This document shows, one piece after another, positions 37,503 to 53,917 of a stretch of DNA of 64,000 nucleotides (position 1 is its first letter; every line of letters starts with the position of its first letter). The translations under genes and the position numbers were made by a program. Below the pieces are notes generated by a model, which was not told the DNA's origin, did not search any database, and was given only the letters and a program-made list of their open reading frames with translations. The stretch comes from Sodalis sp. dw_96. GTDB lineage: Bacteria; Pseudomonadota; Gammaproteobacteria; Enterobacterales; Enterobacteriaceae. Location: the NCBI RefSeq assembly GCF_018449575.1, contig NZ_JAAVUT010000004.1:310001-374000 (forward strand), in the 5' to 3' direction.

Positions 37503-39830
37503 ACCCGCTTCCTGTGTCCAATCCCGCAGTATCCGCACATCTTTCGGCCATTCCTGATGCAAATCATCTACCCAGCCCTGCACGTTATCCCACCACCCGG
37601 GCAATTCTGGCGACTGTATCTGTTGCGCCAGCCGCTGTAGATGCAATAAACCGATGGAACCGGCGGCGCCTTTAATTTTGTGCCCTTCCTCGGCAATACC
37701 GTGTTGATCCCGGGCGGCCATGACGGCGTCAAGGGCCGCCATATATTCCGGCATCATCTTCTCGAACATCTCCAGGCTTTGATTGATAAGCGATGGACCC
37801 ACCAAATCCAGGTATTGTTCAAGCATGGTGGTGTCCAGGATGACAGGATCCTCATGTTCCGGCGCCGGTTCATCACCCTCATCGTGGGAAGCCTTATCCG
37901 GCTGGTCCCAGAATTTCTTGATCATGGCGGTGAGGGCTGAAACCGACAGCGGTTTGCTCAGCACATCGTCCATGCCGGCATCCAGATACTCTTTTTTATC
38001 TTTCAGCACATTGGCGGTGAGGGCGATTAACGGCGGCAAATGCCGTTCGCTGTAACGCTTGCGCAGCTGACGCGAAATATCCAGGCCGGTCATATCCGGC
38101 AACTGGATATCCAGCAACACCAGGTCGTATTCGTCCGGATCAAACATGGTCAACGCATCGTGGCCGTTCATGGCGACATCCACGCTGCTGCCCAGCTTTT
38201 CCAGTACCGAGCGCGCCACCACCACGTTGAGTTCGATATCTTCCACCAACAGGACATTAAGCGCCGGCAATGGCAGTTCATCCTCTTCATTTCCTTCGGC
38301 GGGAGCCACCTCCGGCGCGACAATGGACAAGCTGAAACAAGAACCCTCACCCCGCCGGCTTTTCACCTGGATATCGCCGCCCATGGCCTGCGCCAGGCGT
38401 TTTGACACCGCCAAACCGATACCGGTGCCGGTGGCGGGTTTGCCCCCCTGCTGGTCTTTGACCTGGTAGTACATGGCAAAAATTTTATCCTGTTCTTCCT
38501 CCGGAATACCGATGCCGGAATCCTGTACGTCAAAATACAGCATATCCGCGTCTTCCCGATGGATGCGGATAATGATTTTCCCCTGCTGGGTGAATTTCAC
38601 CGCATTGCCGATAAGATTCCACAGGATTTGCCGCAATCGGGTACCGTCGGCGATAATATTGCGCGGCAGCGGTTCCCGGGTTTCCATCACCAGCTTCAGT
38701 CCTTTGGGCTGTACCAGCAGACCGGAGAGATTCTCCAAATCCACCAGGAAGGCGGTGAAGTCCAGCGGTTGATTATCCAGCTGGACGTGGCGGCGCTCCA
38801 GTTTGTCCATTTCGATTATATCGTTGAAAATATTGCCCAGCGTAATGGCGCTGACGTGAACGGTTTTCAAATAGTTGAGCTGTTCTTTGTTGAGGTCGGT
38901 ATCCAGCAGGATGCGACTTAACCCGACAATGCCGTTAAGGGGCGTACGCAGCTCGTGGCTGATAGTTGAAATGAAGGTGGTCTTCTCCCTACTGGCGTTC
39001 TCCAGCGCGTCCTGGTAGCGCTTACGCTCGGTTATATCGCGGCCAAAACCCATAAGCCCGTGCCGTTTGCCTACGCGGTCGTAAAACGGCACCTTGCGCA
39101 GTTCGAAACAGGCCCGTCGTCCGTCTGGATAGGTCAGCCATTGTTCGTAGGTCAGCGAGACGTTGTGGCGGAAGACCTTTTCGTCGGTTTCAATCACTTT
39201 GTCGGCGATTTCCGGTCCATAGACATCCTTGGGCGTCAGGCCTATCAACTGCTTCTCGCTTTTGCCCACCAGCAGTTCCATCGCCCGGTTACAGCCGGAG
39301 AATTCCTTATTTTCGTTGCGGTAATACACCAGGTCGGGGGAAGCGTCCAAAAAAGAACGCAGCAGGGAGGATTGCTGTTCAAGTTCGATTTGCGCCTGTT
39401 CGCGCCGCGCCATTTCTTCGGTGAGCTTTTTCATGGCGCCCTGGCGGGCGTCTTCGGCTTTTTCGCGATCGGCGATTTCCTGGTTTAAATGAGCGATGTT
39501 GTCCTGCAATTGCTGATTGAGCAGTAGATCGCGGTTGCGCATCTCTTCCAGTTTATCCACCAGCCGGGCCAGCCGCTGACGCGATTCTTCAAGCTGTTCC
39601 ACCACCACCGAGAGGAAATAGACCGCCCAGGGAGTAATCAGCAGACCGAAAAAGATTGATCGCACCACATCGATGCTTTCCACTTCGCCGCGCAATAGCA
39701 TCGTCACGGCCATCTGCACAATCATCGCCAGCACCACCAGCGCCGAGGCCAGCAGGAGCGAGAAACGCACTAACCCCAATTTCACCATCAAATCGACGTA
39801 ATATTGCGCCAGCAGGCGGATTTGCTTCAT
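37494..39830 (-). CDS. arcB: aerobic respiration hybrid sensor kinase ArcB
   Basis: A 778-residue inner-membrane kinase, the exact E. coli length. Two membrane spans (about 25-77), a leucine-zipper/linker, PAS (LDASPDLVYYRNENKEFSG), kinase with the phospho-His in SHELRTPLNG, receiver with Asp in LVLLDIQLPDMTG, and C-terminal HPt with His in GHKIKGAAGSIG. It senses quinone redox state and phosphorylates ArcA. The Met at 39830 starts the standard N-terminus (MKQIRLLAQYYVDLM). The last codons and stop overlap the arcZ terminator T-run on the other strand. Confidence 0.97.
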   Translation of the reverse strand: MKQIRLLAQYYVDLMVKLGLVRFSLLLASALVVLAMIVQMAVTMLLRGEVESIDVVRSIFFGLLITPWAVYFLSVVVEQLEESRQRLARLVDKLEEMRNRDLLLNQQLQDNIAHLNQEIADREKAEDARQGAMKKLTEEMARREQAQIELEQQSSLLRSFLDASPDLVYYRNENKEFSGCNRAMELLVGKSEKQLIGLTPKDVYGPEIADKVIETDEKVFRHNVSLTYEQWLTYPDGRRACFELRKVPFYDRVGKRHGLMGFGRDITERKRYQDALENASREKTTFISTISHELRTPLNGIVGLSRILLDTDLNKEQLNYLKTVHVSAITLGNIFNDIIEMDKLERRHVQLDNQPLDFTAFLVDLENLSGLLVQPKGLKLVMETREPLPRNIIADGTRLRQILWNLIGNAVKFTQQGKIIIRIHREDADMLYFDVQDSGIGIPEEEQDKIFAMYYQVKDQQGGKPATGTGIGLAVSKRLAQAMGGDIQVKSRRGEGSCFSLSIVAPEVAPAEGNEEDELPLPALNVLLVEDIELNVVVARSVLEKLGSSVDVAMNGHDALTMFDPDEYDLVLLDIQLPDMTGLDISRQLRKRYSERHLPPLIALTANVLKDKKEYLDAGMDDVLSKPLSVSALTAMIKKFWDQPDKASHDEGDEPAPEHEDPVILDTTMLEQYLDLVGPSLINQSLEMFEKMMPEYMAALDAVMAARDQHGIAEEGHKIKGAAGSIGLLHLQRLAQQIQSPELPGWWDNVQGWVDDLHQEWPKDVRILRDWTQEAGKK

Positions 39831-39978
39831 AACCGTTTCCTTAAGTAGCATTGCGGTCAATGATACCCCAAAAAACAGTTTTTTAGCCAAATCCGCGGCA
39901 TGTCATTGCCTGGGAAGAAAGAACATCGAGGTTTATGATAAGCGCGGCTTACCCGGCTGGGTGTGCAGGCAAACTTAA

Positions 39979-40917
39979 TCAGAGTCGGTAAGGCGGGACA
40001 GGATGATAAGGTGTGCCGAGGGCGGCGCCCTGGGAACCATTGGCCAGCAGGTCTTGATAGATGGCATTCATGCCGGTAAACGTGTTTTCGCACCATAACG
40101 GTGCAAGCAGCGTCGGCCGGCGGGCGCTGGCGCTGATCCGGTGAAACAGCACCTCCGGCGGCGTGCGGCGAATAAGTTCGCCGGCCAGGGCGGTATATTG
40201 TTCAAGCGTCAGCACCGGTAATCGGTCCGCCCGCCAAGCGGCCGCCATGGTGCTGCCTTCCACCACCAGCAGCGGATGCAGCTTCAGTCCGTCAACCCCG
40301 GCGGCCAGCACCTTTTCCAGGGTATCCCGATTGTGGGTAACGTCCTCACCCGGTAAACCGACGATCAAATGGGTGCACACCTGCAAACCCCGTTGCCGCG
40401 CCAGGACGGCGGTTCGCTGATAGCAGGCGAAATCGTGACCGCGATTAATCCGGTGCAGAGTTTTATCCTGTGCGCTTTGCAACCCTAATTCCAGCCAGAC
40501 TTCATAGCCCTGTTGCCGGTAATCCGCCAGTAAATCCAGTACCGCCGGCGGGACGCAGTCGGGACGCGTGCCGATACATATACCGACGATATCCGCCTGC
40601 GCCAATGCCTCCCGGTAGAGCCGATCGAGTTCCCGCACTTCTGCATAAGTACTGGTATAGGCCTGGAAGTAAGCCAGATAGCATTTTGCCCGATCAACGC
40701 GGGTTATCTGTCCGGCGAACTGCTCGGCGACGCTCTGGAATTGCCGATCCTCATCGGCAAACGAGGCAACATTGCAAAAAGTACAGCCGCCCCGGCCCAG
40801 GGTCCCGTCACGGTTGGGACAGCTAAACCCGCCATGCAGCGAGAGTTTATAGACCTTCTGTCCGTATCGGCGCAAAAGATCTCCGCCAAACATATTGACT
40901 ACTTGCGGCAACTGCAT
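39979..40917 (-). CDS. yhcC: radical SAM protein YhcC
   Basis: A 312-residue radical-SAM protein of the TIGR01212 type. The iron-sulfur cysteines are in CPNRDGTLGRGGCTFC, followed by FQAYTSTYAEV, VGICIGTRPDCV and HLIVGLPGED. Function uncertain; relatives modify tRNA. The conserved N-terminus (VNMFGGDLLRRYGQKV) fixes the start. Divergent from gltB. Confidence 0.93.
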   Translation of the reverse strand: MQLPQVVNMFGGDLLRRYGQKVYKLSLHGGFSCPNRDGTLGRGGCTFCNVASFADEDRQFQSVAEQFAGQITRVDRAKCYLAYFQAYTSTYAEVRELDRLYREALAQADIVGICIGTRPDCVPPAVLDLLADYRQQGYEVWLELGLQSAQDKTLHRINRGHDFACYQRTAVLARQRGLQVCTHLIVGLPGEDVTHNRDTLEKVLAAGVDGLKLHPLLVVEGSTMAAAWRADRLPVLTLEQYTALAGELIRRTPPEVLFHRISASARRPTLLAPLWCENTFTGMNAIYQDLLANGSQGAALGTPYHPVPPYRL

Positions 40918-41604
40918 ATTCTTTACATCCGATTCGGATAGGGCCGCTTATGCTAACTGAATTATCCTCTTGGCATGATGATGCTGATCAAATCCTATTG
41001 ACGCCTTTAGTTTTAAAGCATAATTATGCATTAATGATGAGAAAAAAATCATACGCACTATGATTAATATTTCTTATTTAAGCCCGGTGGCTCATTCAAA
41101 TAGTCACTAAGTTGTAAAAACAGAGACAAAAGTCGTAGAAATTCTCCATATCAGCATATCCTGCTGGTAAAGGTGTCCGCCCTAGCATGGTGCAGAGATT
41201 CAAGGGCTGCACTATAGTGCGACAGCGCATCACCCATAGGCGCTGATTTGCTGGGATAATGGTTATTAATTATCTATTAATTTATTTTTGATCAATCAGT
41301 TAATAGAGTTTTACTCCTAACCGGGGCGGTGGGTAGGCATATTTGACCTGCGTGGTGTTTCTCGTTAATTTGGAAGACCGCTGGAAGAATTCCGGAGGGG
41401 CTGACGACGCGTCATAATTATGCAGTTAATGAGACTCCTTCTTAAAGCAAGTCGTTTATCATGAGTAAGACCGCCACGATAAGGTTTTTCGCGGAGCGGG
41501 CCGGCGGGAAAACAACGTGTTAACGCGTTTGACCCGTTGCCGCTCAATATCGATGCGCCTGTTCGCAGTAGGTTGTAAGAGTCACCTGGAGCCTGGGGAG
41601 GTCC
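40918..41604. promoter_or_regulatory. yhcC-gltB intergenic region, gltBD control region
   Basis: A 687-bp gap, with both promoters. AT-rich stretches at about 41030-41100 and 41260-41310 would suit Lrp, the known activator of gltBD in E. coli. A perfect 12-bp palindrome GCACTATAGTGC (41209-41220) and a nearby TGGTGCA (41188-41194) resemble NtrC half-sites, but the spacing is not canonical. GGGGAGG lies just before the gltB ATG. Confidence 0.4.
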
Positions 41605-47500
<5,896 letters not shown>

Positions 47501-47510
47501 GCCTTATTGT

Positions 47511-47528
47511 CCCGCCCGAACGGGCGGG
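47511..47528 (+). terminator. stem-loop after gltD
   Basis: CCCGCCC-GAAC-GGGCGGG, a perfect 7-bp stem with a tetraloop, 10 bases after the gltD stop. Few Ts follow, so it may protect the mRNA end more than stop transcription. Confidence 0.6.
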
Positions 47529-47616
47529 AATATCTGTGCTAAACGTTTGTTCAATGACCTGTCATTACGTGCGTCAAACGCTTATGCCACCACGCGCGCA
47601 ATGACGCGCGCTATAA

Positions 47617-48120
47617 CTATTTAACCACGCGTAATGACGGACGGCCACCGCGGGGCGGAGTGGGCGGTTCATCATCGTCCGGACGGGTATCGTCCTGGCT
47701 ATTATCGGGGCGATCGCCGTCGATAATGGACATGATCGTTTCCGGGCTGTTATCCGGGGCCGAGGCGCCCTCTTCAGCGCTGTATTGTTCATAACCGACT
47801 TCCGGCTCAAACATGGTGCCGGCGCCGTTTTCACGGGCGTAAATCGCCAGTACCGCCGCCATGGGCACGCTGACCTGGCGCGGTATGCCGCCGAAGCGCG
47901 CATTGAAACTCACCACATCGTTGGTCATTTCCAGCGAAGCTACCGCGCGCGGCGCGATATTCAGCACAATTTGACCGTCACGGGCAAATTCCATCGGCAC
48001 AGAAACGCCGTCAACGGTAACATCCACCACCACATGCGGCGTCAGCTCGTTATCCAGCAGCCAATCATAGAAGGCCCGCAGCAGATAGGGGCGACGTGGG
48101 GAAAGTTGGGAGACTTCCAT
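47617..48120 (-). CDS. sspB: ClpXP adaptor SspB
   Basis: A 167-residue adaptor that delivers ssrA-tagged proteins and RseA to ClpXP. The folded part (residues 1-110) starts QLSPRRPYLLRAFYDWLLDN with the substrate groove (NARFGGIPRQVSVPM). A flexible acidic linker ends with the ClpX-binding peptide RPSLRVVK. Four bases behind sspA in one operon. Confidence 0.95.
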   Translation of the reverse strand: MEVSQLSPRRPYLLRAFYDWLLDNELTPHVVVDVTVDGVSVPMEFARDGQIVLNIAPRAVASLEMTNDVVSFNARFGGIPRQVSVPMAAVLAIYARENGAGTMFEPEVGYEQYSAEEGASAPDNSPETIMSIIDGDRPDNSQDDTRPDDDEPPTPPRGGRPSLRVVK

Positions 48121-48124
48121 ACCG

Positions 48125-48766
48125 CTAACCCCGGGTTTGCAGGCGCATTTCGCGCTCGGCTTCAGTGAGGGAGGCCAGAAAGGCGTCGCGTTCGAATACC
48201 CGCGTCATATAGCCTTTCAACTCTTTGGCGCCGGCACCCGCCAGTTCGATACCCATTTGCGGCAAACGCCACAGCAGCGGGGCCAGGTAGCAATCCACCA
48301 GGCTGAACTCTTCACTCATAAAATAGGGCGCCTCGTTGAATACAGGGGCCACCGCCAGCAGCTCTTCGCGCAGTTGACGACGTGCGCTCTCCGCTTCCTG
48401 AGCGTTGCCTTGTTCGATTTTACGCATCAGGGAATACCAATCGCTTTCAATGCGATGCATCATCAAACGACTGGTGCCGCGAGCCACCGGATAAACGGGC
48501 ATCAAGGGCGGATGGGGAAAACGCTCATCCAGATATTCCATGATGATCCGCGATTCATACAGGGTCAGTTCGCGATCGACCAAAGTCGGTACGGTGCGGT
48601 AAGGGTTGAGGTCAATCAGGTCCTGGGGCAGATTATCCATTTCTACCTGCTCAATTTCGACACTGACACCTTTTTCCGCCAGTACGATACGTACTTGATG
48701 GCTAAAAATGTCGGTCGGGCCGGAAAACAGCGTCATCACCGAACGTTTGTTGGCAGCGACAGCCAT
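48125..48766 (-). CDS. sspA: stringent starvation protein A
   Basis: A 213-residue GST-fold protein that binds RNA polymerase and is needed for acid tolerance and virulence genes in some species. It has FSGPTDIFSHQVRIVLAEKG, YESRIIMEYLDERFPHPPL and VDCYLAPLLWRLP. The Met at 48766 gives the usual N-terminus MAVAANKRSVMTLF. First gene of sspAB. Confidence 0.96.
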   Translation of the reverse strand: MAVAANKRSVMTLFSGPTDIFSHQVRIVLAEKGVSVEIEQVEMDNLPQDLIDLNPYRTVPTLVDRELTLYESRIIMEYLDERFPHPPLMPVYPVARGTSRLMMHRIESDWYSLMRKIEQGNAQEAESARRQLREELLAVAPVFNEAPYFMSEEFSLVDCYLAPLLWRLPQMGIELAGAGAKELKGYMTRVFERDAFLASLTEAEREMRLQTRG

Positions 48767-49039
48767 GAAAACCTCCAAGTTTATCTAGAAAATACCGCGA
48801 ATAGCCATACAACCCGGCTACTATCCTGAATTGTTTCATCGATACCCATCGTTACTTAACCGGCGTGCCCGCAACCAACCCTGATTGCAGCATCATGACA
48901 AAACATCGGCCAAGTAAAAACAGGCATAAAAGTGTGGAACAGTTTACCAGATTTTTGCGTGTTTAGGGGGATGGAGAGGGCAATTCATGTTGAATAAATG
49001 GACGCAATCAGAGATTTGAAGGCAAATCAACGTTTGAGA

Positions 49040-49068
49040 AATAATAAAGCCCGGACAACGCCGGGCTT
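49040..49068 (-). terminator. terminator after rplM-rpsI
   Basis: AAGCCCGG (49047-49054) and CCGGGCTT (49061-49068) pair; on the minus strand TTTATTATTT follows. It lies 26 bp beyond the rpsI stop. Confidence 0.85.
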
Positions 49069-49093
49069 CGGTGGCCATAAAAACGGCCGGAAA

Positions 49094-49489
<396 letters not shown>

Positions 49490-49501
49490 CTATAATCCCG
49501 A

Positions 49502-50311
<810 letters not shown>

Positions 50312-51439
50312 TCAGGGCTGATGCGGCTCCGCCAGGTACTCTTCGCTCTGCATTTCCCGCAGGCGGGAGAGGCAGCGGCGGAATTCGAACTTCAGCAGAT
50401 CTCCCCGGTACAGGTCCGCCATCGGAACATCGGCGGCCATCACCAGCTTGACCCGGCGCTCGTAAAATTCATCCACCAGGGCGATAAAGCGTCGGGCGGT
50501 GTTCTCCTCCGTGGGGCCCATGGCGTGTACATTGTGCAGTAATACGCTGTGGTAGAGGCGAGAGAAGACGATATAGTCATTTTGGCTGCGGGGGCCGGCG
50601 CAAAGGGTGTCGAAATCCAGGGCCACCACGCCCCCCTCGGCGCCAAGGGTGGGCAGCGGGCGATGATTGACCTGGAGCACCGGCGCATTGCCGGAACCTT
50701 TGCCCGCCAGCCGGGTGAATATCCGGGCCATGGCGTCGGCGGCTCGCGAGTCGTTGGGCGTCAGGTAAAGATTGGCCTGGGTGAGCGTGCGCAGCCGGTA
50801 ATCGATACCGGCGTCTACATTCATGACTTCGCAGTGGCGTTTAATCAGTTCAATGGCCGGCAGAAAACGCGAACGCTGCAAACCATTACGGTATAAATCG
50901 TCCGGCGGTATATTGGAGGTGGCCACCAGGGTAATGCCCCGGACGAACAGCGCCTGCATCAGCGTGCCCAGCAGCATGGCATCGGTAATGTCCGAGACAT
51001 GAAATTCATCAAAGCAAAGTATGTCGGTTTGCGCTTTGAAACCGTCGGCAACGGTCTCCAGGGGATTCTCGCGTCCTTGCAGGGCAACCAGCTCTTCATG
51101 GACCCGCAGCATAAACCGGTGAAAATGCAGGCGCAGTTTGCGCTCTTCCGGCAGGCTTTGATAAAACAAATCCATCAGCCAGGTTTTGCCGCGCCCCACC
51201 CCGCCCCACATATACAATCCCCGCACCGGCGCTGCGCCGGCGGCGGGCTTACCCAATAATTTCTTGCCCAGGCGTCCGAAAATACCGCCGGCATCCGCCG
51301 GTGTCTCGGCGCGGCGCGCCAGCAATTGGCGGTGCAGTTGATCCAGCTTACCGATGGCCTCGGCCTGAATAGCATCGGCCTGATACTCCCCTTCCGCCAG
51401 CATATGCTGATAAAGGAACAATGGCGATATGTCTTGCAT
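50312..51439 (-). CDS. zapE: cell-division AAA ATPase ZapE
   Basis: A 375-residue AFG1-like ATPase that acts on Z-ring dynamics. It has Walker A in GGVGRGKTWLMD, Walker B in ILCFDEFHVSDITDAM, and a sensor region VATSNIPPDDLYRNG. The start is upstream of LYQHMLAEGEYQADAIQ. Divergent from zapG, with an ERIC-like element between. Confidence 0.94.
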   Translation of the reverse strand: MQDISPLFLYQHMLAEGEYQADAIQAEAIGKLDQLHRQLLARRAETPADAGGIFGRLGKKLLGKPAAGAAPVRGLYMWGGVGRGKTWLMDLFYQSLPEERKLRLHFHRFMLRVHEELVALQGRENPLETVADGFKAQTDILCFDEFHVSDITDAMLLGTLMQALFVRGITLVATSNIPPDDLYRNGLQRSRFLPAIELIKRHCEVMNVDAGIDYRLRTLTQANLYLTPNDSRAADAMARIFTRLAGKGSGNAPVLQVNHRPLPTLGAEGGVVALDFDTLCAGPRSQNDYIVFSRLYHSVLLHNVHAMGPTEENTARRFIALVDEFYERRVKLVMAADVPMADLYRGDLLKFEFRRCLSRLREMQSEEYLAEPHQP

Positions 51440-51472
51440 GATGAAGGATGTTCCCGGCTAATGACATAATTT

Positions 51473-51692
51473 GTATACCCAAGAGCTTTCGAGTTGCAGC
51501 AAGGCAGCAAGGCGGCAAGCCCGTGACAAATCTGTCTGGAACAGATTTGAACAGCGCGTGCGCTGGCCCGCAGGGTGAACCTCAGGGATGAGGGTCATAA
51601 TCCCTAAGAGCTTAGATAGCCTTCCATAACTACGTGACTGGGGTGAGCGGACGCAGCCAACGCAGTTGCAACTTGAAAGATGATGGATATAC
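51473..51692. repeat. long ERIC element with internal insertion
   Basis: The ends are typical ERIC arms, inverted (GTATACCC... at 51473, ...GGATATAC to 51692), and the GTGACTGGGGTGAGCG core is kept. The length is 220 bp instead of about 127. The extra DNA lies in the left half and has its own inverted repeats, AAATCTGT/ACAGATTT (from about 51531) and CAGCGC/GCGCTG. Insertion-bearing ERICs are known in Yersinia and relatives. Confidence 0.85.
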
Positions 51693-51873
51693 GCATTTTC
51701 CTGCCTGAGACATCCTAAACAGCCCTGCGGCGGAACACAACCCGGCAACAAACAATCGCCCTTTGACGGACATCATGCTAACGGGTTCCACTCCGGCCGG
51801 GTAAACGGTTATAGTGGGTGCCATAGAGTCTGAAAAACCCTACGGGACAACGAAGTCAAATATAGGAGTCATT

Positions 51874-52278
51874 ATGACCTGGGAATATGCGCTGATAGGA
51901 TTAGTCGCAGGTATCATCATCGGTGCGGTCGGAATGCGGTTCGGTAACCGTAAACTACGTCAGCAGCAGACATTGCAGCATGAACTTGAAAAAAGCAAAG
52001 CGGAACTGGAAGAATACCGGCAGGAATTGACCGGCCATTTTGCCCGAAGCGCGGAGTTGCTGGATAATATGGCGCACGATTATCGCCAGCTTTATCAGCA
52101 TATGGCCAAAGGCTCCGATAGCCTGCTGCCGAACCTGCCCGGAGAAAGCAACCCTTTCCATTATCGTTTGACCGAGGCGGAAGCCGATAACGATCAGGTT
52201 CCCCCTGGCATGCAGCCGCGGGATTATCCCGAGAGCGCCACCGGTTTGCTGCGCACCACGCGGGAACCGCGTAAATAA
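51874..52278 (+). CDS. zapG: ZapG (YhcB) division/envelope protein
   Basis: A 134-residue inner-membrane protein. One N-terminal span (TWEYALIGLVAGIIIGAVGM) with a cytoplasmic coiled coil (about 30-90) and a disordered tail. It connects cell division, peptidoglycan and outer-membrane growth. AGGAG lies about 8 bases before ATG 51874; the longer frame from 51814 is not used. Confidence 0.94.
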   Translation: MTWEYALIGLVAGIIIGAVGMRFGNRKLRQQQTLQHELEKSKAELEEYRQELTGHFARSAELLDNMAHDYRQLYQHMAKGSDSLLPNLPGESNPFHYRLTEAEADNDQVPPGMQPRDYPESATGLLRTTREPRK

Positions 52279-52446
52279 TTTATCAGATGTCGGCGGGAAA
52301 GGTTCGCACCGCTCCGCCGGCGCAACCTTTAGCGGCGTCACTGAACTTTCGCCACGGCCACAGGGTCATAGAGTCATTACGTGGCGTTTTATTAGGATCC
52401 TTTATTAATGACGTCGTCCACAGACAGCAAGCGAGTTAATATCTTA

Positions 52447-53823
52447 ATGAAGAAAACCCCCATAATCAGCGCACTGGCACTTTGTATCGGACTCGGTTTA
52501 ACTCCTTTTATTCCTGCCGAAGCGGCACTCCCCGCCGCTGTACCGGGGCAAACCATGCCAAGCCTGGCCCCCATGCTCGAAAAAGTTCTGCCGGCGGTGG
52601 TCAGCGTGCATGTGGAGGGCACCCAGCAGGTACAGCGGCAAAACCTGCCGAAAGAATTCAAATACTTCTTCGGTCCCAACGGGCCGGTTGATCCGCAACA
52701 GGGAGATACCCGTCCGTTTGAAGGGCTGGGTTCCGGTGTGATCATCAATGCCGCTAAAGGTTATGTCATTACCAATAACCATGTGGTCAACGGCGCCGAT
52801 AAAATCAAAGTCCAGTTGAATGACGGCCGCGAATTCGATGCTAAATTGGTGGGCCGCGATGAGCAGACCGATTTGGCGTTACTGCAGCTGCCTAATCCGA
52901 CAAACCTGACCGAAATCAAAATGGCGGATTCCGACGCGTTGCGGGTTGGGGACTTCGCCGTGGCGGTAGGCAACCCCTTCGGCCTGGGGCAAACCGCCAC
53001 CTCCGGTATCATCTCGGCACTAGGCCGCAGCGGGCTGAACCTGGAAGGGCTGGAAAACTTCATCCAGACCGATGCCTCTATCAACCGCGGCAACTCCGGC
53101 GGCGCGCTGATCAATCTTAACGGCGAGCTTATCGGCATCAATACCGCCATCCTGGCTCCCGGCGGCGGAAATATCGGCATCGGCTTCGCCATTCCCAGCA
53201 ACATGGTGCAAAACCTGAGCCAGCAGCTGATTGAGTACGGTACGGTCAAACGCGGCCTGCTCGGCATCAAGGGCAGCGAAATGACCGCCGACATGGCAAA
53301 GGCTTTCAATATCGACGCACAGCGCGGCGCGTTCGTCAGTGAAGTCTTGCCCGGCTCCGCCGCGGCCAAGGCCGGCATCAAGGCCGGTGATATCATCGTT
53401 TCCATTGAAGGTAAACCCATCACCAGTTTCGCCGAGCTGCGGGTGAAGATCGGCACCACCGCACCCGGTAAAGCCGTCAAGATAGGGTTGTTGCGCAGCG
53501 GTAAACCGCTGGATGTCACCGTAACATTAGATGACAGCGCTTCCAGTACCACCAGCGCCGAGGTGTTATCACCTTCGCTGCAGGGTGCGTCATTAAGCGA
53601 CGGTCATCTGAAAGACGGCACCAAGGGCGTCGCGGTGGATGATGTGGTGAAAGATTCCCCCGCCGCGCAAATTGGCCTGCACAATGGCGATGTGATTATC
53701 GGCATCAACCGTGAACGAATTGAAAATATCGTCCAGTTACGCAAGGTGCTGGATACCAAACCGCCGGTCATGGCCATGAACATTATCCGTGGCGACGAGA
53801 GTATTTTCCTGTTATTGCGTTGA
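52447..53823 (+). CDS. degQ: periplasmic serine endoprotease DegQ
   Basis: A 458-residue HtrA protease/chaperone. The signal peptide ends at AEA (about residue 26). The protease domain has His in TNNHVVNGAD, Asp in EQTDLALLQL and Ser in NRGNSGGALINL. Two PDZ domains follow (about 260-350 and 370-455). The Met at 52447 gives the normal signal peptide; upstream in-frame starts are less likely. Followed by degS after a hairpin. Confidence 0.95.
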   Translation: MKKTPIISALALCIGLGLTPFIPAEAALPAAVPGQTMPSLAPMLEKVLPAVVSVHVEGTQQVQRQNLPKEFKYFFGPNGPVDPQQGDTRPFEGLGSGVIINAAKGYVITNNHVVNGADKIKVQLNDGREFDAKLVGRDEQTDLALLQLPNPTNLTEIKMADSDALRVGDFAVAVGNPFGLGQTATSGIISALGRSGLNLEGLENFIQTDASINRGNSGGALINLNGELIGINTAILAPGGGNIGIGFAIPSNMVQNLSQQLIEYGTVKRGLLGIKGSEMTADMAKAFNIDAQRGAFVSEVLPGSAAAKAGIKAGDIIVSIEGKPITSFAELRVKIGTTAPGKAVKIGLLRSGKPLDVTVTLDDSASSTTSAEVLSPSLQGASLSDGHLKDGTKGVAVDDVVKDSPAAQIGLHNGDVIIGINRERIENIVQLRKVLDTKPPVMAMNIIRGDESIFLLLR

Positions 53824-53834
53824 TTTGACAAAAA

Positions 53835-53862
53835 ATCGGGTACCGGCACTGCGGTGCCCGAT
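53835..53862. terminator. hairpin between degQ and degS
   Basis: ATCGGG-ACCG and CGGT-CCCGAT form a strong interrupted stem 11 bases after the degQ stop. A T-run occurs only on the minus strand, so its role for degQ is attenuation or 3'-end protection. Confidence 0.6.
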
Positions 53863-53917
53863 TAACTCATGTTATCCTTCCGCTATTTCCCCCATCCATT
53901 ATTGATAGTCGGTTCCC

